A stretch of 64,000 nucleotides of DNA from positions 1,240,001 through 1,304,000 of the forward strand of contig LUGG01000006.1 of assembly GCA_001683735.1 (NCBI GenBank), read 5' to 3'. This document shows, one piece after another, positions 35,944 to 48,251 of this stretch. The notes below the pieces were generated by a model. It was not told the origin of the DNA, did no database searches, and saw only the letters and a list, made by a program, of their open reading frames with translations. A program made the translations under genes and the position numbers. Source of the stretch: Grifola frondosa (Eukaryota; Basidiomycota; Agaricomycetes; Polyporales; Grifolaceae). Each line of letters opens with the position of its first letter. Within the stretch, counting starts at the first letter, position 1.

Positions 35944-37370
35944 ATGGCTCCGTCTACCAAGATGGCCCTCTCCCGTTGCCAGTTCAACCCTGCTGGCGTT
36001 CAGTCCGTTTGCACTCAGCTTGGTAAAGACGGCCTCTCAGATCTCTACCAGCGCCAGCTCAACGCCGCTGCTTATGCATTCTTGTCTTCCGGATTCCACA
36101 CGGATGGTCATCATAGCCTCCCTCCCAAGCAGTTCCACGAGTTCTTCAAGGTCGCTCGCGCGAACCTCCCCACCGGCAAGGCAGGTCGAGATGTGCGCAG
36201 TGTCTTTTACAATGGTATATTGGATACCATTTTTGATCTCGTGCGTTCTCAATTTTTACCTCAACATTGTGCTGATCTTTTTTGGCAGGTAACTGGCTAT
36301 GACCGCGTTACAGGGGGGGCTACCCTCGTCATCACATTCAGCGGCGCTCAAGCACCTGGCGCGCAGCGAGTGCCATCGCATGTCAAGACTCAAGTTTACT
36401 TCAACCCAGGTCTTCTAGAGGAAATGCCCGCAATTGGTCCCGCCTTAGCGCGGATGAATCAAATCTTTGTCGAAGAGATTGCGCTCCGCATCGTTCCCCG
36501 ATGGGAGCATGCGTTTAGGAACGCTGGATACTCGTACGATTTCCTTTCTACCGCTGTCCTCCCGATCGTCGCCCATCCGCTTGTTCCGATGCCCATCCGA
36601 TCCAATTGCGCTCGCTACCAGTTCCACGGCCATCCTTCCGATGACTTCCAAGCGATTCTAGAGACGGAGGGTGGGTGGAAGAGGAACCACATGCGGGTGA
36701 TCCGAAACACCCGAGTGAGCTTGAGATCTTGAGACGACGTGTTTGCGAGTTGGAGGAGGTGATTCGCCAGGCGGATATTAATGATGCGCAAAGCCGCATC
36801 AGGGAGCTGGAAGACCTCGTTGACCAGAAGGACCTCGTCGTGAGGCACCTTGAGGAAGAAGTGCATCGGTTGCGTTCACGTAAGTGTCTTTTTTTATCTT
36901 GTGTTGCACGTTGCTAATGGCTGCTTAGCGGCTGTGACGGTGACGCCGTCTCGTCAGATCTCTAGTCCAAGGGTAAGCAAGAAGGCTGGACCTTCTCTGT
37001 TTATTGCTACAGCTATCCCATCCATCACAACCGTGATGAAGGGGAAAATCCCCGTTGCGGAGATGTCTCCGCCATCACCGTCTCTGTCTTCCGTCTCCTC
37101 CGTCTCTGCCTCCACGCCCAGTGGACATGGGCCCTCCATGTCGCCACCCCGCTCCAAGGGTGTGCATGTTGTAACGGGGGCTTTGGGAAAGAGACTGAGC
37201 GTGTCCGACGCCGTCATCAACTGCTCCTCTCTATTCATGAATGCTTGTGGGATATCATGCGCACATCGGCTTCATGCTCGTGGGATGACGAGATTGAGCT
37301 GCGCATGCAGGTCTCGCCTGAGGTTGCACGGGAGCTAGCGGATGCTATGTTGTTGGACTCCCAGCTGTGA
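35944..37370 (+). CDS. KDZ-element cargo gene 1, coiled-coil protein of unknown function
   Basis: I do not recognise the family. The N-terminal globular part (MAPSTKMALSRCQFNPAG, LPPKQFHEFFKVARANLP, VFYNGILDTIFDL) is followed by a 48-bp intron at about 36241-36288, then GYDRVTGGATLVITFSG and FVEEIALRIVPRWEHAFRNAG. A coiled coil follows (LEILRRRVCELEEVIRQADI to LVVRHLEEEVHRLR, about 36720-36880). After an intron at 36880-36928 comes a Ser/Pro-rich linker and a short C-terminus, LWDIMRTSASCSWDDEIELR to MLLDSQL. Two frame changes need a one-base correction each, near 36665-36700 and near 37210-37230. It is first in line from the left terminal repeat and probably transcribed from it. A role in transposition is inference from position only. 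Confidence 0.65.
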
Positions 37371-37594
37371 TTTACGTGATCATCTGATATGTTCGTTGCT
37401 ATGTCTCGTCTGTGTGCAGTTACGTGTTGTATGTGGTTTTCACCCATGAAAAGTCTTATGTGCCATACAGAAGATATTGAAATTCTTTTCTGTGCGTCTA
37501 TTAGGTCAACATATATAGGACCCGACATGGAATATTCAGTGCTACCCACCATTTTCTATTCACTGTCGGCAGTAGTCTTCTTTTACGGCTGGTA

Positions 37595-39111
37595 GTGTGC
37601 ATGTCCACCTCGAGTTACCTTCCGCGAGCACGGTCGTGCGCGGCCGGCCCTACCGCTAGAAGGAAGCCATCGCAGGGCATTCCACCAGAAAAGCGCGCCG
37701 CGGTCGAGTCCGACAAGAAGGCAAAAAAGAAGGAACTGGAACTGGAACTTGAAGCGTGGTATCAAACCTCGAAGGACCTGTCGGTGGAGCTATCGAAGAA
37801 GTTCGGCAGGCAACCCGAGTATTATCTTCGCCTCATGTTCTCCAACGGTTCAAAACTCCAAGCCTCGCGGAAGCCGAACGCGTTCAATGCGTGGGTGCAT
37901 CATAAGGCGAAAGAAGTCAACGAGAGTATGTATACATTCTGAGTTCAGCGCGGCGAAAACTAATCAAATTCTAGATGCTGTATGCGGGTCGGCGACGTTG
38001 CTCGCCGACATCCAGCAGGACTCGTTGGACGATTATCACAAACTCTCTCAGCGGAGAAGCTGACGTACGTAAAGGAGCTCGAGGAAGAGAGGGATTCGCG
38101 CGGCAGCAGTGTTCGTCTGACACAGCGCCGCCGCAAGCAGGATGTAAAAAAGGTCTGCGAACAGGTTGAAGACATGGTACGTTTCCGCCGCCGTCAGGTT
38201 AATGTCTTTCTAACAAATTTCGTAGTTAACGGCCCTAGGCAATCGCGTCGGTATCGAATTTTTCTACGGCGTCGTTCGTAACACGCCCGAGTATCAGATG
38301 GAGCCGAGATGGTTCTGCTCCAATCCCGAGCTGGAAAAATACCTTCGTGGCGCTGTGCGGAAGGGTTTCGACCCCGAGAAGATATGTGCGTTAGCGGAGG
38401 CCTTTTCAGTGGCAGGATGTGACTGGGCCGGTAAGCAGATCTCAATATTCTTTAATATCTGCTCATATATTCACAGCATTTATGCGTACTTCCAAGAGCA
38501 AGGCTGAACATCTGAAAGCGGAGATCCGCGACAAGATAAATACTATGCTAGGTATGTAAGCTAGTTAATAAGCTCGATTTTGCGGTGCTAACATTTCGCG
38601 CGCAGTTGATATCACGAACAACGAGAAAGCCGTGATGAAATACACGAGCTTCGAGCGCGACATCGTAATGCAGCACCGCATTGATCTTGTCGGATGGACA
38701 GCAGATAAATTCTGCAATCCATCCGATCTGAGCAACAGCCTCCCTCAACTGGAGAAGCTCCTCGAAGCGCTTGATTCCGGTGCTTGTCGTTTCGTGGAAC
38801 TTTCGGCGAGCGAATATGCCGAGCGGAAGAAGAAGTTCGACGAGGATGTTAGTGCGGGATTAGTGGTGACAAGGAAGAAAAGGAAGGATGCAGGAACGAA
38901 GCGGGTGGCCACGAAACGCAAGAGGAATGCGGACAATGGCACAGGCGCAGGCGTAGACGATGGTGACGGTGCGGGCACTGAGCGACACGATGAGACTGAT
39001 GCTAGCAGTCGTCGTACTCGTCGTCGTACCGCTGCACATGAACCAACGAATCGGGGGTTGCGTCTGATGCATGATGGACGTGGCATGTCCTACTCGTCGT
39101 CGCTGCGATAG
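37595..39111 (+). CDS. KDZ-element cargo gene 2, unknown basic-tailed protein
   Basis: A five-exon gene: 37595-37925, 37975-38176, 38226-38430, 38477-38551 and 38606-39111. A Lys-rich N-terminus (KKAKKKELELELEAWY) is followed by KFGRQPEYYLRLMFSNGSKL and NAFNAWVHHKAKEVNE. Next comes the conserved-looking core RVGIEFFYGVVRNTPEYQME and MKYTSFERDIVMQHRIDLVG with FCNPSDLSNSLPQLEKLLEA. The C-terminus is strongly basic (KKRKD, RVATKRKRN, RRTRRRTAAH), suggesting nuclear localisation and DNA binding. From memory, similar genes of unknown function are common in Agaricomycete genomes beside transposons. One missing base near 38045 breaks the frame between HKLS and AEKLTYVKELEEER. The exact start is uncertain. 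Confidence 0.65.
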
Positions 39112-39615
39112 GACTCGTCGTACACCTTTTTTCGATGGTTCCCGCACTTCTAGTTGTGCTATATATGTTTCACGCTAGTTGAAGTATTGTTCACAGTAGT
39201 TCTATGAAATTTTGTCCGCTCTATCTGATAGTATGGAATATATGTTTGCTTGCATTGAGAACTTGCGTATTGAGGAAGTTCAGTTGATGAAACAAGTGGA
39301 TGCATTTTCGACGAATAGTGTATTGAGCCTAAGCATGTAGGCTGGCTTGAAGGTGTTGTAAGTATGCGAGTCCGAACTTGCGTAGACTGTGGCTATCTCA
39401 CGGATTTCTCAATGCACCATTGGGTAGCTTCAAAATCTTCACATGGTGCAGAACTGACTGCAACGCCGTTGTAATTATGTGTCGGAGTTCTGTACTATTC
39501 ATGTCTAGTACGCAGTCAACTTCAGTGGTCACACAATGTTTCGAAATTCCAGAAAACAAGTATATTTGAACTGCCAATGTACATGCTAGATACTGCTACA
39601 AGAACATGACTGCTA
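39112..39615. other. Convergent spacer inside the KDZ element
   Basis: 500 bp separating the 3' ends of cargo gene 2 (+) and the transposase (-). It is AT-richer than its surroundings and has no open frame of note. It presumably holds both polyadenylation sites. Confidence 0.6.
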
Positions 39616-42600
39616 TCAGTTCGGCGATTCAGAGCGCGGCGCCTCTATGCCCAAGCCGTCGAAGAAGTCTACAAGATGCTGCACGTCTTCATCAGTCTCG
39701 ACACCCTGTATCATAACCTGAGCATCTTCAGCTTCGTCTTCAGCATCGCAGTCACTATCCCGAATGTGAGAGACTGCCCATGACGGCAGGGGGATTTTGT
39801 CGCCTGCGAGCGCAGCGCTGCGGCCGACACGACGCCCGTTCTGAACATTCCCTGTGAACCCCGGAAGTTGCGACGTCTTGTACAACCACTCGGCGACCTT
39901 ACCGTTGAGGCGATCGCGGTATCGCCAACGTAGTAACAGCTCATGAGCGAGGGCCGGATTGCTGGCGCGTGATTCGGAAATGCCGCGTTGGAAGTCGGCG
40001 TGTTCATCGAGCATGGCCGTGAACAGACGGGATATCTCGACGTTCAACCGCTCTATCTCCTCCCGCGCCCGTTTCACGTTGAAGTACGTGTTCATGGCCT
40101 GACGGTTCTGGCGCTGCGCCCAGGGAAGCATGCGAATATCGTGACGCGCGTCGCGTAAGATATCGAACTCGGCGAGTGACGCCATTTCCATGAGGTCGCC
40201 CCATGCTATCTGAGGACGAGGAGGTGAGAGGGCCGCCGCGCAACGATTATACTCCGTAAGGGCATTTTTGATTGCTTCCGCCCTAGCCTTCAAGGCCTTG
40301 CCGATCTTCTCGCGGAGCTTATACCCTGCAAAGAAATCAATAATCTTGAAGAGGACACAAGCCTACACTCACCTAGGCCACTCATGCCAAGCTTCGTGAG
40401 CTCGAACATCCTCTGGACAACGAGTCGCTCGAGGTTATCGAGCGCGAGCCTATAATTCCTCATACGAAGCTCCACAGCCATCATCTCATATTCCGGCATA
40501 CCAATGGACCAGCGGACAGGAATGTCGAGCTCTTCTTCTATAGAGCGCACCTGTTCCTCGCACCGACGGAGACGTTCCCCCGTTGTCCTGTACAAAGTCT
40601 GAATTCGCGTAATTTGCTGGCCACGGATGCCGTCGCGAATGATGAGCGTGTCTCGCTGCTTCCAATTTGCTTCTGCGGCGGCCGCTTTCACTCTGATCCT
40701 TCGTTAGCACTGATTGTACCAACAAATATTTGAAAAACTGACTGCGCATCCCGAAGCTGCCCTAACGCATGCATATACTCCACTTTGCGTACGACTTCAG
40801 GCGGTTCCGCTTTCAATGAGCGCAAGTGCTCCCGCTCCTGGACTAGATACTCCTCATATTCCGTGGGACCGGTCTTCAGCTCTCGGGAAAAAACGTCAAG
40901 CTCCAGCGAACCATCCCTAATAATATCAAGTGCCTGGCGATAGTTGTTGAAGATGAACCGACCTAACGAACGACAAGATCAGCGCAGGCAGAGCATATAA
41001 TAATAAGATGACTTACCCGATTCAGCATGCTTCTGCTCACCCCAAAAGGTGAAGAACTGCTCAATCGCCTGACGACGGTGAAACGGCGTCGCGAGGCGCG
41101 TACCCGACGCCAACGCATTTGACTCCGAGAAAAGACGCTCACATCCTTCAAAATCTTCCTTGCCAGCACCCTCCATATACATTGGGTGCCACAAGACTTG
41201 ACAGCCACGGTTGTGACTATGGCCGTGAAATGCTGGCACGACACCTGAGAAGCAGGCCGCCAATGCGCGATCGTTGAGGGAGCTGGTGGCTAAGGTCTTT
41301 GAGAACGCGCACCAAATGTCGTAACCCAACTTGACATTGGGTCCGTACATCTCAATCAACCGATCGACGACGGCAAGGGGATATTTCATCCTGCAGACTG
41401 TTAGATACAAGATTACTGAAAAAGATGCTATACATACAATTCACCACTCCGAATCATATCACACGCCACCAGCAGTTGCCCATGCCGGCAAATGCACACG
41501 AAGATCCCGGTCGCCGCGAAAAGTCGAAACATCTTTTTGCGCGCCTCTGGCCCCGCGTTCCGCCATCGGCCCACGCAAATCGACAACGGCTCATCTGCAT
41601 CCTCCAACTCCTCCGCAACGTGCTCGTCATCGTGTTCATTATCTGCAGGCGTAGCGCTACTCGCAGCCGTGGATGAATTCGCCTTCTATGAATAGCAACA
41701 CGTTAGTTAATGCGAGTACACGAAAACAAATAAAATACCTTCTTCGCCTTCGCATTTCGGACCTCATCCTTGAATCGATCAACTTCCTCAGGCGACAACC
41801 ACAGTTCCGAATGACCCACACGATTGTCGTCGCGAGGCGCGCCGGACCGGAAGATATCGTCCACGAGTTTGAGGGATTGGTTGCCGTCCATTGTCGCCAG
41901 AAGAGAGTACTTGAGAGGGGCCTCGCCTTCAAGGACATACAGGCACGGTGCACACGCATTCTGTGATTTCCAATTGGGAGTGTCACGACGAAGAATTACG
42001 TCGGCGCGTTTATCAATGCCGCGCAAGATGTCGAGATAAACGTCGAAAGAGATGCTAAATTGATCAACTAGAGTTCGAGAATATGGAACCTAGAATGATG
42101 TCAGCTGTCATAATGGCACATCAAAATAATTACTTACGAGATGAAGATAACAAAGCGCACGAACAATCCCTTGAATGCTGAGCCGGGGACATACACGATG
42201 AAGCTGGCGGTATGCTTCCAACACTTGAAACGATACCGCAACAGTCGGATGTCGCGGCGCCGTGCCTAGATAGCCACCGATGGCCAACGTAACATTGGTC
42301 CGCTCGGAGACAGACGACGATGTGAACCACGTGGTCGAGGTACCTATAAACGGTCAGTTCTATGATATTAGAGAAGATGTTACATACTTACCAAAGAAAT
42401 CGATGACAAACATCTCCCAGCGCGCCCCAGCGGCGGTTCCCTCGCCACGCAAGCCGGCTCTCCATCTCATATAGCCGTCTATCAATTCCTCCATCTGTTC
42501 CTCCCACTCCTTGTTCCGCACGCTCGTTCTATCCCACCGCGTACGATTATCCGGCCGCTTGCTGTTACACAGTGTTAGATTAGGATGAAATAAATGAAGA

Positions 42601-42989
42601 CAACCCACCTCTTCGCAGACGCGCCCGGTATCTGAAAAATTTCGTGGCAGAACTCAACCTCGCCGCCCGCGTTGCTGAGAAAAATGCCCTCCTCGCCGGG
42701 AGGAAGGGGAAAGGGCGGGTCGTTATCCACGTCCATGGCGATCTCCATATTCAACAGGTGTTCCCGATCCTCAAAACTGAGACCTAAAGTATATGAGTTG
42801 AAGGGGAATGTCAGATAGAAGAAATGCAGACGCACCCGTGATGAGCTTCCTATTCTTCTTCAATGCCTCCAATCTCCTCCTGTGGTAGTCACTGATGGCG
42901 TGCGTCTCCGCCTTCGTGGACTTACCAAACCCCCGACCATGTCGAACGTTCACGACCGAGGACAGATAGGTCCTCTTCTTGCTGGACAT
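39616..42989 (-). CDS. KDZ transposase
   Basis: An RNase H-fold transposase of the Kyakuja-Dileera-Zisupton superfamily, about 950 residues. I can join ten exons through nine short GT-AG introns with no stop or shift, from MSSKKRTYLSSVVNVRHGRG at 42989 to DDFFDGLGIEAPRSESPN-like sequence before the stop at 39616. Family landmarks are VTLAIGGYLGTAPRHPTVAV, FDVYLDILRGIDKRADV, NACAPCLYVLEGEAPLKYSL, ATMDGNQSLK (about 41880), KLGYDIWCAFSKTL (about 41315), VPAFHGHSHNRGCQVLWHP and GAGKEDFEGCERLFSESN (about 41120-41170). The Asp of MDGN, the Asp of YDIW and a Glu of the last motif are the likely DDE triad (inferred). The C-terminal third is helical. Its start lies 76 bp inside the right terminal repeat. 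It appears functional. Confidence 0.92.
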
Positions 42990-43064
42990 TGCGCCGTTGG
43001 CGAACGTAAGAAGCCAGCACCCAAGGTAAGAGACTAGAGCATATACGATAGTAGGCGTGGCGGG

Positions 43065-44178
43065 CGCAGCCACGAACAGGCGTAGGAGTCGAGGAAAGAT
43101 GTGCGGAGAACAGGAAGAATGACGAGGGGAAGTGATGGGACGAGAGACGGAAGAGGCAGCTGGTCTTGTGCGAGGTCGTCGTGGGCGTCGAGCCAAGAGG
43201 GAGCGGAACACGAAGAACGACGAGGGAGAGGACAGTATAAGGAAAGGGAAGAGTGCAGGCAGGAACAGCTGTGGGCGTTGAGAAAAAGGGGATGGAGAAC
43301 ACGAAGAACGACGAGGGAGGGACGGTATAAGAGAGCGGAGGATCGGGGAGTTCGGTGTTGAAGTTGAACTTACCATGGGAACAGATGCTGTAAAAGGTAA
43401 CGCTGCTATTGGTCAGTTGGAATTGTTGGGGAATCGCAGCATGCGGGTCCGATCTCCGGAGTGTGATCTAGAGTGATGGGTCCGTGCACCTGGGAAGATC
43501 CAGTTGTCATACGACGAGGTCGGGCCTTCCACGTGACTGGACCTACAGCTCGCCCCCCGGATCCCTCTCTGAGAGAATGCCCCTCCCGCTTGAGAATGTG
43601 CATGCAGCGGGCGGATGAGTTGTGCGGCATTGAGGTAGCCGTTTTTTTCCGCTCTCCATTCGGCACGCGCTGAGCCGAGATATCGCATTTTCGACGAATT
43701 TGGCATTGCGCGCTTGATGGGTAGATCGAGGTAGGCGGTCTTCCAAGAATGGTAAGAATGAATGAAAATTAAAGTAAGTAAGTAAGGATCTATCTAACAT
43801 AAGATCTGGATTATTGAATTTAGCGGGAGGAAAATGGAAGCGCGGGAGGGAAAGCGCCGGCTGGAAAATAGGGAGGGAAGCGCCGGCGGGAAAAGGTGCG
43901 CGCGTCGGTAGGGGGACGGTGAGCGGGAGGGCGCTTGGAGAGCACGTGCCTGGGAAAGGTCTGGATGAGGTCGGGAGGCGGCGGGAGGCGGATGAGATAA
44001 TGCGGTTGATGCCGAGCGTGGCGACGCATCGGCATCAAGGTTGCAATCTCCACGGCTCTCTCCGATTCTCGCCCATTTCTTGACGGGCAAGGGTGCGGCT
44101 GTGAAGCGGTCTACCTAGAGGGACCACGTGGGTGACTCGTGCCCTCTAATTAGAGCGTAACTGCGGGACGATTAGGTG
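43065..44178 (-). repeat. Right terminal inverted repeat of KDZ element
   Basis: The inverted partner of 34522-35635, of exactly the same length. The inner edge lies just upstream of the transposase start codon, so this repeat probably supplies its promoter. It contains the mirrored ATG-GTAAGTT junction at about 43368-43380 and one CT-rich (here GA-rich) subterminal unit. Confidence 0.93.
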
Positions 44179-44185
44179 TACGGCC
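44179..44185. other. Target-site duplication, right copy (TACGGCC)
   Basis: Exact repeat of 34515-34521, directly after the element end GATTAGGTG. Removing the element and one copy would restore a continuous GCACCAT-TACGGCC-ACGCAAA site upstream of the GH16 gene. Confidence 0.88.
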
Positions 44186-46023
44186 ACGCAAATTTGGGAA
44201 GAAAGAATGCACCGGCGTCTTGGTGTTCTCTAAATGTTTTCATCCGCTTCTCACGGGTCACGGCCACGGACTGGCTTTTTGTCCCCTTGTTTTATCTTGC
44301 ACAACACGCCGTCGTCCCTCTGCAAACACCATTACTATTGTTTCCGCTTTGATTCTGCCTTAGAGCAAGGTGAGATGCTTTGTCGAATGCAAGAAACGTG
44401 TAAAACGCGTGCGGTGGTCGGCTGGCTTATCTGTGATAAATTGTGCCGCAGCCCGATGCCGGCCTCGACTGCCGGGCCCTGGAGACATAGCACCGCAACC
44501 AAGCCGCTTCCAAGCAGTTTCGGAAAGTGGAAAGCATTCTGCAAGAGGGCGCCGAGGACGAAGGGAAGTGGTAGCACAGCCCAGCACAGCGCTAAGTGCA
44601 AATGGGTACAAATACTGACATCAAATTCAAAAGCCATTTTGATGTCATTATCTTCAGGACAAGCCCAATTCGCTCTCGTCCAGGTCACAACAGAGGGGCC
44701 ATAGATTAGATCGACAGTTGTTTCGCAAGGGACCAGCATCCGCCGTGCATCGTAGTTCTCGACTAACTATAGCCAGGGGAAGCAGTCACTGATGGTCGCC
44801 CAAAAAGTAATTCCCCTAGTATGAAGCATCTATTACACGATGAAGAATTAATGGGACAAAGCAATACCGCAATAGTAATATGTGATAGATCAACATCGCC
44901 ACCCGGACCTGTGGAGCACCGTGTGGATATCAAGAGAGTCGATGTCACCTCAGACCGACATTCACTCAATGATTGCGGGAATGAGTATGAGATGGTCTCA
45001 AGTGAGTCAACGACAAGGAGCAATCCATGATGTATCAATTGATATACTGACCTAGCCACTTGAACACCTTTTTTTGGAAGTAACTTTCGGTCTTGGGTCA
45101 AAATCACTGTACGATGGATACTTATTCGGTAAGGCAGGTCCTACTGCGGATGCTGAATTGCGCAGCTGTATCAAGAATGCTGATGCAGATGATCTGTGTC
45201 GTCCCTATAGTACTTAAAAATACAACAGCAACCGGAGGAGGCCAACTCCTATGCCGCGACGCGGTCCACATTTTTATCGTACGAGTACATGGCCCCTGTA
45301 GCCCAGGGCGCAAAGCAGTCGGTCTCCAAGCTTCTCTGAGCCGCTCTGGTGCTACATAGCCACTCGATGGCCAACACTGCCTGTACCCCTTTCTCAGTCG
45401 ATCGCACGAAGTTGTTCTCCTCTCCATTTGCCTAAAACAAATGGTATTCACAGCTGACCTGGAGTCTCGAACTTTTGGGTCTAACTTGGCTGCGCCTTAT
45501 GCGTTCGCACGGAACCCCCTGCGATTGTCGCCATCGTTTACTCAGTGCAAGTATGTTAGCATTGCGGCAAATTATATAACTGGACATATTGCAATGTTGT
45601 TTGAGATAAGCTGCATTTTGCCATCAACATTGTGATATCATTTTATTTAGCATGACTTATGCTATATGGTATCTCAATATAACCAATAGCATTAGGGGAG
45701 ATTTATTCAATCATGAATTATCATTTTTTTAATGATATTTCCACTGGAAACATTGGTTTTTACCTGCGATGTAGATAGGTTTTATAATAGTTATTAACCA
45801 TGTTAATAACAAGCTTGTTAGAAAGTACTGAGTTATTCCCGGAACAGTAGCACGCGTTGTACGAAGTCATGAGGATGCTAACAGCAGACCAACCTAGGCT
45901 AAAATTTCAAAGGATATTCTACTTAGAGCATTTGCACAGCAGAGACAGGTAGGCTAAAAATACAAAGTATGTTGATTTGTAGATGACACGCTGTTCGTCT
46001 TTCTCCATGACTAAACAGGCGCG
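44186..46023. other. Intergenic between KDZ element and BCS1-like gene
   Basis: 1.8 kb with no supported gene. The first part is the original upstream flank of the GH16 gene and may hold its displaced regulatory sites. About 45580-45970 is distinctly AT-rich (runs such as ATCATTTTTTTAATGATATT). Open frames of 60-156 codons occur on both strands at 44.2-45.4 kb, overlap one another and show no family motif. Confidence 0.5.
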
Positions 46024-48094
46024 TCATGAAGGACCAGGTTTCGTCTCAGACTTGACCTCCACAGCTCTCCTCAACGACTGCTTCTCCGCTCGTTTCTTCT
46101 CCACCCAGGCGGACGCGTTATTGACAGCGTCATACGGCCGCGTTTTATATGTCATCAGATACCCCTGCAGGCTCGCCATCGAGAACTCGCGATTAGGGAT
46201 GGCTTCGGCGAAGCGCATCGCGAGCTCCGTCGCCTTCTTGCGCGAAAGCAGAGGGCTACGCGCACCGTGCGAGACACCACTAAATAGCTGTGCAGATTTT
46301 TCAATGTTGACAGTGGAGGGGGGAGAGGATGAGGACGCAGAAGATTGAGAAGCATCTGAAGAGGCGATGCCTGAAGACGAAGAAGGAGGTGCCTCGTTGT
46401 CTCCATCGACAGACGCTTCACGGGAGGCATAGCCCGAGTCGTCCGACTTTTCGTCGCGATCAGCAGCCTCCTCATCGGTGTCGGCATCGGAGCCGCTTAT
46501 CGAATTGCAAGGCAAGTAGAAGCACTTGAACAACTCGCGCGCCTGGTGCTGGCTGGAGAGTTTGAACTCGACGTGCAGATCCATGCGGCCGGGTCGAGAG
46601 AGCGCAGGGTCAAGCGCGTTGAAGTCGTTCGTGGTCGCAAAGAGGATACGGCCCTCCTGTGCGCCGATCCCGTCCAGCGCATTCAGCAGACCGCTGAGCG
46701 TGATGCGGCACAAGGCGGACGAGTCGTCCTCCTTCTTACGGGCGGCCGGATCCTCGTTCTTCTTCTTCTTCTGTACGTCCTCGGGGTCGTCGATGTTTCG
46801 CTTCAGGCCCTGTTGGAAGGCTGCGTCGATGTCTTCGATAAGCGCGATGCACTTCTCGGGCATGTCCGCAATGATCTCGCTCAGCGAGTTGTCGTCAAGC
46901 CCCAATCGCGATAGAGAAATGATGTAGATGTCAAGCCCGAGTTCACCGGCTAGGCTTTGAATGAGAGATGTCTTTCCGGATCCTGGCGCACCATGCAAAA
47001 GGTAGCCTCGACGGAATGGAATACCTAACAGGACGGCATGAGTCAGGATCCATGTAATCGATGACTGTCATATGTCTACCTCTTTCGGCGTACCATGCTC
47101 TGCTTTGCAGAAAGTCCTGGGCATCATTCAACACGAGATCCTTGATGCCATCGTCAAGAACAATGGACCTGAGTGGTCGTTTTGGAAGTGATGCAACGTG
47201 CTTCCAAGAGTTCTTACTGACCAAGAACAGAAATGAGTTTAACTCAAATCCAGCATGGGTGTCAGACACTTACGAGTTGGAGACGTATACAGGTGTCAGA
47301 TGTTCTTCCGCAGCCTTGTAGAGCCTCTTCGCCTCCAGCAGGAGATTACGAAGAAATGCGTGATCACGAGACATGATGCTGCGCGTATATTAGCATGTGT
47401 CGATTGCATAACTTGCAGATAACATACCTTATACTAAGAGTCTCCTTCATGTAGTAACCGTCACTGACTTTGTCGCGGGTGATCGTCACATAACGGCGTT
47501 TGTACCAAATACCATATGTTGTTGCCATAGATGGTAGAAACGACATCCGTCGGCTTCCATCTGTCTCGTCTTCTTGCCCTACAATTGGTAGTTTGGGCCC
47601 GTTAAGACCAAAGGTACGCGTGCTAACTTGGACACTCCTGGCCTTGCCTGAAAAACGAACAGTGAGTTTTGAGCAGTTGGGGAATTGTGGCGCAACTCAC
47701 CAAAGGAAGGATGTTTGGATAGCCAGAATAACATCCAAACTAAAGACATGTGAATCGAGGGACGATAGGTGTTGGTACACAGTAACTCACGGTAACATTC
47801 GTCATACCCATCGAATGCAGCTGTGATCCAGAACGCGCCGACGATGGAATCCCAGGAGCCCAATATAATACGCCTGCAGATTTCGAGCACGCTACCAAGC
47901 ACCAACAGCTTCAGCCCATCAAGAATAGCAGAGGATGATAGGAGCATGGTGATCGAGGATGAGAGATCGGAAGGCGTATTCGTCACACTGGCCGGACCAG
48001 GTGTAGCAGTCGCATTCGTAGCAGCTGAAGATGACATATTTGCACTATTGGAAGAGCCTACAGCAGAGAGAACGCTCTGCAAAACTTCGTTCAT
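46024..48094 (-). CDS. BCS1-like AAA ATPase (mitochondrial chaperone family)
   Basis: A membrane-anchored AAA ATPase of the BCS1 family; Bcs1 itself inserts the Rieske protein into respiratory complex III. Several Agaricomycete paralogues have undefined roles. The start gives MNEVLQSVLSAVGSSNSANM. A hydrophobic segment (ILDGLKLLVLGSVLEICRRI, then SIVGAFWITAAF) precedes the BCS1 N-terminal domain (WMLFWLSKHPSFG, TYGIWYKRRYVTITRDK, KRPLRSIVLDDGIKDLVLND). The AAA module has PFRRGYLLHGAPGSGKTSLI (Walker A, about 46985), CIALIEDIDAAF (Walker B, about 46840), LLNALDGIGAQEGRILFATT and DPALSRPGRMDLHVEF. A long Ser/Asp-rich insert and a MASLQGYLMTYK helix close the protein. Introns of 45-60 bp separate the exons, and I see no breaks. 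It shares an upstream region with the small frame at 48252. Confidence 0.9.
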
Positions 48095-48251
48095 TTAGAC
48101 TCTGCAGAGCGAGAGTGATCCGGGGGGTGGGGGGTTGTTGAGTTTCACAATGATTGATGTGTCGCCTTTATATCGCAGCGTGTGTTTTTTGCGACAAAAT
48201 TTGCTACCGCCTTGCCAAATAACGATTACACCAGTCAGTCGTTCCATTCGA

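Larger units (their letters stand above)
34522..44178. mobile_element. Complete KDZ-type DNA transposon, 9,657 bp
   Basis: The element begins CACCTAATCGTCCCGCAG and ends with its complement, carries 1,114-bp terminal inverted repeats, and is flanked by the 7-bp duplication TACGGCC. Inside are two inward-reading genes from the left end (35944-37370 and 37595-39111, +) and a KDZ (Kyakuja-Dileera-Zisupton) transposase from the right end (39616-42989, -). KDZ elements are common in basidiomycetes. Some are associated with TET/JBP genes, but I see none here. Intact ends, target duplication and an uninterrupted transposase indicate recent insertion and possible activity. Confidence 0.92.

Noticed and set aside
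34610..36290. Several long Pro/Ser- or Arg/Glu-rich open frames in and beside the left terminal repeat, mirrored at 42.8-44.1 kb
   Set aside because: They come from the CT-rich composition of the terminal repeat, occur in several frames at once, and lack start context or motifs. The repeat is better explained as promoter sequence.
44234..44739. Overlapping 134-156 codon frames on both strands after the transposon
   Set aside because: They overlap almost fully in opposite directions, show no motif and no splice sites, and one contains long stretches of unlikely composition.
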